From: Serratia proteamaculans
GTDB lineage: Bacteria > Pseudomonadota > Gammaproteobacteria > Enterobacterales > Enterobacteriaceae
NCBI RefSeq assembly: GCF_013337185.1
Contig: NZ_SWDE01000002.1
Location: forward strand, 62,001-126,000
Length of the DNA: 64,000 nucleotides
Direction of reading: 5' to 3'
Part shown: piece after piece, positions 60,486-64,000 of the stretch
How the letters are laid out: each line of letters begins with the position of its first letter
How positions within the stretch are numbered: the stretch's first letter is position 1
Program-made: the position numbers and the translations under genes
Notes under the pieces: model-generated
What the model saw: only the letters and a program-made list of their open reading frames with translations
Database searches by the model: none
What the model was told of the DNA's origin: nothing

Positions 60486-60701
60486 ATGACAGATACCCTG
60501 GATTACCTGATGACATTCCGGAAATGCACCAGCCTGGACAGCGTTGAGAAAGTGTACGACAAGCTTAATTATTCTATTGATAATGATATTGAAATCAGCA
60601 ACATGTACCGTGCTGCCGATCATCGCCGGGCGGAACTGGTTGCCGGAAAACTGTTCGATTTGGGCAAAGTACCCAAAACGCTGTGGGCACAGGTGCTATA
60701 A
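60486..60701 (+). CDS. Hha/YmoA-family nucleoid modulator
   Basis: Small all-helical protein of 71 residues. The blocks [20 protein letters not shown] and [19 protein letters not shown] match the Hha/YmoA family, which binds H-NS and adjusts silencing of AT-rich DNA in response to temperature and osmolarity. The ending [10 protein letters not shown] parallels the IPSSVWKFIR-type end of Hha. The ribosome site is weak (AGG about 14 bases upstream). It lies next to the AT-rich flhDC control region. Confidence 0.85.
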   Translation: MTDTLDYLMTFRKCTSLDSVEKVYDKLNYSIDNDIEISNMYRAADHRRAELVAGKLFDLGKVPKTLWAQVL

Positions 60702-60853
60702 TTTTCTTTAATTGCGCGCGCGTGTCTGTTTATCATTTATTGCTAAATAACGGCAATGTCCCATGATTTATTGACGCGCGTGATACAAAACACATTTATT
60801 AGTTTCGCCAGGCTCTACCCTTTTACCTTAACGACAGGAAACAGGAGCGGAAG

Positions 60854-61273
60854 ATGGGATATCAAAACGTTTTGGTTACCGTCGCCGTGGCGGCAGACAG
60901 CCATCGCCTGGTTGAAAAAGCCGTTTCCATTGTGCGCCCCTACAACGGCAAAATCACCCTGCTGAGCATGATCGCCAATCCAGAAATGTACAATAACTTC
61001 GCCGGGCCGATGCTGGGCGATCTGCGTGCGTTAATGGAGGAAGAAACGCTGCTGTTTATGGAAGAATTACGCCTGCGGGCCGATTATCCAATAGCCGATA
61101 CGTTGATCGTCCACGGCGAGTTGGGGGATAGCCTTAACTACGCCAGCCGTCAGCAACCTTTTGATCTGGTGGTTTGCGGCAATCATAGCGACAGCATGAT
61201 GAACAAGGTTTCCTGCTCTGCTGCACGCTTTATCAATACCAGTCATATCGATGTACTGATCATTCCTCTTTAA
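60854..61273 (+). CDS. uspC: Universal stress protein, UspC-like
   Basis: Cytoplasmic Usp-fold protein of 139 residues, starting MGYQNVLVTVAVAADSHRLV. The typical C-terminal end is VVCGNHSDSMMNKVSCSAAR then FINTSHIDVLIIPL. In E. coli uspC (yecG) also lies next to flhDC and has been linked to motility and stress. AGGAG sits 6 bases before the ATG. The exact Usp subgroup is inferred from gene order. Confidence 0.88.
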   Translation: MGYQNVLVTVAVAADSHRLVEKAVSIVRPYNGKITLLSMIANPEMYNNFAGPMLGDLRALMEEETLLFMEELRLRADYPIADTLIVHGELGDSLNYASRQQPFDLVVCGNHSDSMMNKVSCSAARFINTSHIDVLIIPL

Positions 61274-61349
61274 CGCTGAGCACATTCGGCTATTTGCTCT
61301 GGTCAATGATTGACTAGACTTGGGACTCCATCCGCATAAGGAATGTCTG

Positions 61350-62384
61350 ATGTCCCAGTCTATGCAACACAACCGTCGTTTTTTACTCGCCTCACGCCCG
61401 CACGGTGAGCCTACCGCAGACAATTTCCACCTGGAAAAAGTAGCGACGCCGCAACCCGCCGCTGGCCAGGTGCTGTTACGTACCGTCTATCTGTCACTGG
61501 ATCCTTACATGCGCGGCCGGATGAGCGATGCCCCTTCTTACGCGCCACCGGTAGAGATCGGTGAAGTGATGGTTGGCGGCACGGTATCGCGTGTGGTTGC
61601 GTCACAACATCCCGACTTCAAACCCGGTGACTGGGTGTTGGGCTACGACGGCTGGCAGGATTATGCTTTATCTGACGGTAGCGGCTTGCGGAACCTCGGT
61701 CCGGAGCAGAAACACCCTTCCCGCCTGCTCGGCGTGCTGGGCATGCCGGGTTTCACCGCCTATATGGGCCTGTTGGATATTGGTCAGCCGAAACCTGGTG
61801 AAACCCTGGTGGTCGCTGCCGCCAGTGGCGCTGTCGGTTCCGTCGTCGGGCAGGTCGCCAAGCTGAAAGGTTGCCGCGTGGTCGGCGTGGCCGGCGGTAA
61901 AGAAAAATGCCGTTATGTAGTAGAAGAACTGGGCTTCGACGCCTGTGTCGATCACCGGGCGCCTGATTTTGCCGAGCAACTGGCCGCCGCCTGCCCGCAG
62001 GGCATCGACATTTACTACGAGAACGTCGGCGGTGCGGTGTTTGATGCGGTGATCCCGCTGCTCAATACCCAGGCGCGTATTCCGGTGTGCGGCATTATCG
62101 CCCACTACAACGCCACCGACTTGCCTGCCGGCCCGGATCGCCTGCCGATGCTGCAGGGGCTGATCTTGCGTAAACGCATCCGCATGCAGGGTTTCATTAT
62201 TTTTGATGACTATGCAGAAGGCTTTGGCGAATTCCTGCAGCAGATGGGCGAGTGGGTTGAGCAGGGGAAAATCAAATTCCGCGAAGACCTGGTCGATGGA
62301 CTGGAAAATGCGCCACAGGCATTTATCGGCCTGCTGCAAGGCAAGAACTTCGGCAAACTGGTGATCCGCGTCGGCGACGAATAA
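61350..62384 (+). CDS. curA: NADPH-dependent alkenal/one oxidoreductase, CurA-like
   Basis: Zinc-independent medium-chain reductase, 344 residues, of the leukotriene B4 dehydrogenase/CurA group; it reduces carbon-carbon double bonds of unsaturated ketones. Features: SLDPYMRGRMSDAPSYAPPV near the N-terminus, the nucleotide loop AAASGAVGSVVGQVAKLKGC, and YYENVGGAVFDAV. I start at the ATG at 61350, with AAGGA 7 bases upstream; the longer frame from 61320 is less likely. Confidence 0.93.
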   Translation: MSQSMQHNRRFLLASRPHGEPTADNFHLEKVATPQPAAGQVLLRTVYLSLDPYMRGRMSDAPSYAPPVEIGEVMVGGTVSRVVASQHPDFKPGDWVLGYDGWQDYALSDGSGLRNLGPEQKHPSRLLGVLGMPGFTAYMGLLDIGQPKPGETLVVAAASGAVGSVVGQVAKLKGCRVVGVAGGKEKCRYVVEELGFDACVDHRAPDFAEQLAAACPQGIDIYYENVGGAVFDAVIPLLNTQARIPVCGIIAHYNATDLPAGPDRLPMLQGLILRKRIRMQGFIIFDDYAEGFGEFLQQMGEWVEQGKIKFREDLVDGLENAPQAFIGLLQGKNFGKLVIRVGDE

Positions 62385-62399
62385 CGCTAAATCGGCAGG

Positions 62400-62458
62400 G
62401 GGTCGAACATGAGTTCGACCCTATTTAACCCATTGATGATGTAGCGCCCCTACCATGC
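62400..62458. repeat. GCATGC palindrome family, copy 6 (variant), after curA
   Basis: GGGTCGAAC, loop ATGA, GTTCGACCC (62400-62421) followed by TATTT, then GTAGCGCCCCTACCATGC (62441-62458), the reversed left arm of the family. The first hairpin could also end curA transcription. Confidence 0.6.
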
Positions 62459-62482
62459 AACACTGAACACTTCACCGGCACC

Positions 62483-63130
62483 TCAATGTAGTGCCCCCCC
62501 GGTGATGGTCAAATCCTCCCCCACCGTCAGTGAGGTATGCACAATACTGCGTACCGCCTCGATCATCGTCGCTAGCGCCATACTGGATTTTCCCGGATGG
62601 TTGGCCGCCAGCTCATGGCTGTAGGGAATATGGATAAAACCGCCCTTGATCGCCAGGTTATGGCTGGCGATATGGTGACTCAGGCCATAAAAAAGCTGGT
62701 TGCAGTTGTAGGTTCCCGCCGTGTGCGAAACCGCAGCCGGAATGCCTGACTGACGCAGCTGATGTACTATCGCTTTCACCGGCAACGTGGAGAAATAGCC
62801 TACCGGTCCGCCCTCCACCACCGGTATATCTATCGGTTGTTTACCGGCGTTATCAGGAATACGGGCATCAATCAGGTTGATGGCCACCCGCTCAATAGAG
62901 ATTTCTCCGCGCCCACCCGCCAGTCCCAGGCAGACAACCACCTTCGGGCGCAACTCTTCAATCGCGGCAATGAGCTGCTGGTTGGACAAACCCAGCACGC
63001 AAGCCAATTGACGTACCACCACCTGCGCACCCGCCACCTGTTCCCCGGCCAAAGCTTGCGCGACCTGCCATGAAGGATTAATCGCGTCGCCGTCAAACGG
63101 CTCTATACCCGTCACCAATACCCTGTCCAT
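62483..63130 (-). CDS. pcp: Pyroglutamyl-peptidase I
   Basis: Cysteine peptidase that removes N-terminal pyroglutamate from peptides; 215 residues. The catalytic residues are E80 (ISIERVAIN), C143 (TAGTYNCNQLFYG) and H167 (GGFIHIPY). The N-terminal loop reads GIEPFDG where most members have GFEPFGG, a small deviation. It is divergent from the LysR gene. Confidence 0.96.
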   Translation of the reverse strand: MDRVLVTGIEPFDGDAINPSWQVAQALAGEQVAGAQVVVRQLACVLGLSNQQLIAAIEELRPKVVVCLGLAGGRGEISIERVAINLIDARIPDNAGKQPIDIPVVEGGPVGYFSTLPVKAIVHQLRQSGIPAAVSHTAGTYNCNQLFYGLSHHIASHNLAIKGGFIHIPYSHELAANHPGKSSMALATMIEAVRSIVHTSLTVGEDLTITGGALH

Positions 63131-63227
63131 CGCCTCACCTATGTTGTTATTGAATCAGCGTGTCCTCAGCCTAAACAACGCGGTATGATTCTGGAAATGG
63201 ATTATCTGTATATAGAGTATTCATAAT

Positions 63228-64000
63228 ATGAATTTATCCAGTGTCGATCTCAATCTTCTGGTGGTATTTGAAGCGTTGTACCAAACGCGGAATGTCACCG
63301 TCGCCGGCCAACGTCTGAACCGCGCTCAACCCTCGGTGAGTAATGCGCTGGCCCGACTGCGTACCCTGTTTGACGATCCCTTGTTCGTCCGCAGCGGCGG
63401 CGGCATGCTGCCCACCGCCCGTGCTCACCAACTGATGCTGCAGATACAACCGGTGTTGGAACAGATCCATCAGGCATTAACGCCGCCAACCCGTTTCGAT
63501 CCGGCAACAGCCAGCCAGCGCCGCTTTAGGCTGGCAGCCGGTGATTATGCAGATATCACGCTGTTACCCACCATCATCAGTCGGCTGCGTCAGGCTGCGC
63601 CCGGTATTGATATCCGCGTATCACGGCTGGATCGGCGCACGGTGGTACAACAACTTGAACGTGGAGAAATTGATGTAGCCCTGGGTGGGCATCTTGAAGT
63701 ACCGGAAGGCATGCTGGTACAGCCGTTGTTTAACGAGAGTTTCACCTGTATCGCCAGCCGTCATCACCCACAGCTGGCAGCCGAAAGCTGGGGTTTGCAG
63801 CAGTACATTAGCCTGCCCCACGCGCTTTATGCACCGTCGGACGATGGTTCGGCACGCGGGGTCATCGACCGGCGCTTGACTGAAATGGGGCTGGAACGGC
63901 GAGTCGCCGCGACGTTTTCACATATTATTGCGCTACCTGCCGTGGTGGCGGGTAGCGATCTGATCGCCACCCTTGCCACCAGCGTTGCCCGGCAATTTGC
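63228..64000 (+). CDS. LysR-family transcriptional regulator, 3' part beyond the window
   Basis: About 257 residues are visible, starting MNLSSVDLNLLVVFEALYQT. The winged helix-turn-helix spans about 4-62 (AGQRLNRAQPSVSNALARLR), followed by the effector-binding domain (DYADITLLPTIISRLRQAAP). The sequence style fits the NodD/NahR-like subgroup. The frame is open to the window edge. Its divergence from pcp suggests, without proof, that it controls pcp. Confidence 0.93.
   Translation, partial: MNLSSVDLNLLVVFEALYQTRNVTVAGQRLNRAQPSVSNALARLRTLFDDPLFVRSGGGMLPTARAHQLMLQIQPVLEQIHQALTPPTRFDPATASQRRFRLAAGDYADITLLPTIISRLRQAAPGIDIRVSRLDRRTVVQQLERGEIDVALGGHLEVPEGMLVQPLFNESFTCIASRHHPQLAAESWGLQQYISLPHALYAPSDDGSARGVIDRRLTEMGLERRVAATFSHIIALPAVVAGSDLIATLATSVARQF

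Overview
The window looks like chromosomal DNA of an enteric gamma-proteobacterium, most likely Serratia. The products are close in sequence and length to the E. coli PutA, Fli, Flg, Flh, Che and Mot proteins. However, all three flagellar regions that are separate in E. coli lie here in one nearly contiguous block, with ERIC, boxC-like and GCATGC-centred palindromic repeats in the gaps. The genus is inferred from recall of families and gene order, not from a search.

Layout. 1-5.4 kb: proline use (putP partial, putA, divergent, with candidate PutA operators between). 5.5-6.1 kb: hicA/hicB toxin-antitoxin pair. 6.2-9.5 kb: cystine ABC transporter and D-cysteine desulfhydrase (tcyN, tcyL, tcyJ, dcyD). 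9.6-14.6 kb: fliZ, fliA, fliC, and divergently fliD, fliS, fliT. 14.6-18.1 kb: non-flagellar cargo (AraC-type regulator, two tiny convergent membrane-protein genes, a LysR/azoreductase pair). 18.1-29.5 kb: fliE and divergently fliF to fliR. 29.5-30.5 kb: a small basic ORF, a strong minus-strand terminator and an ERIC element. 30.5-42.3 kb: flgL to flgB on the minus strand, then flgA, flgM, flgN on plus. 42.5-43.2 kb: a second toxin-antitoxin pair. 43.2-59.1 kb, all minus: flhD, flhC, motA, motB, cheA, cheW, two receptors (tsr-like, tap-like), cheR, cheB, cheY, cheZ, flhB, flhA, flhE. 59.1-60.5 kb: long AT-rich flhDC control region. 60.5-64 kb: Hha/YmoA-like gene, UspC-like gene, CurA-like reductase, pyroglutamyl peptidase and a truncated LysR gene.

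Regulation. FlhDC is expected to start the cascade; FliA (sigma-28) and its anti-factor FlgM control late genes. I can read sigma-28 promoters (TAAA, 15 bases, GCCGATAA) in front of fliC, fliD, flgK, flgM and the tsr-like receptor. A further perfect copy points toward flhDC from about 0.8 kb upstream, which suggests feedback or an unannotated RNA. The flhDC region also carries a perfect CRP palindrome and an RcsAB-type box in E. coli-like geometry.

The most unusual points are that sigma-28 promoter, a nine-G tract inside the fliC promoter spacer, a boxC-like repeat read through as coding sequence at the start of fliP, a family of GCATGC palindromes at operon borders, and the paired tiny membrane ORFs. 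I saw no CRISPR array, rRNA, tRNA or complete insertion sequence.
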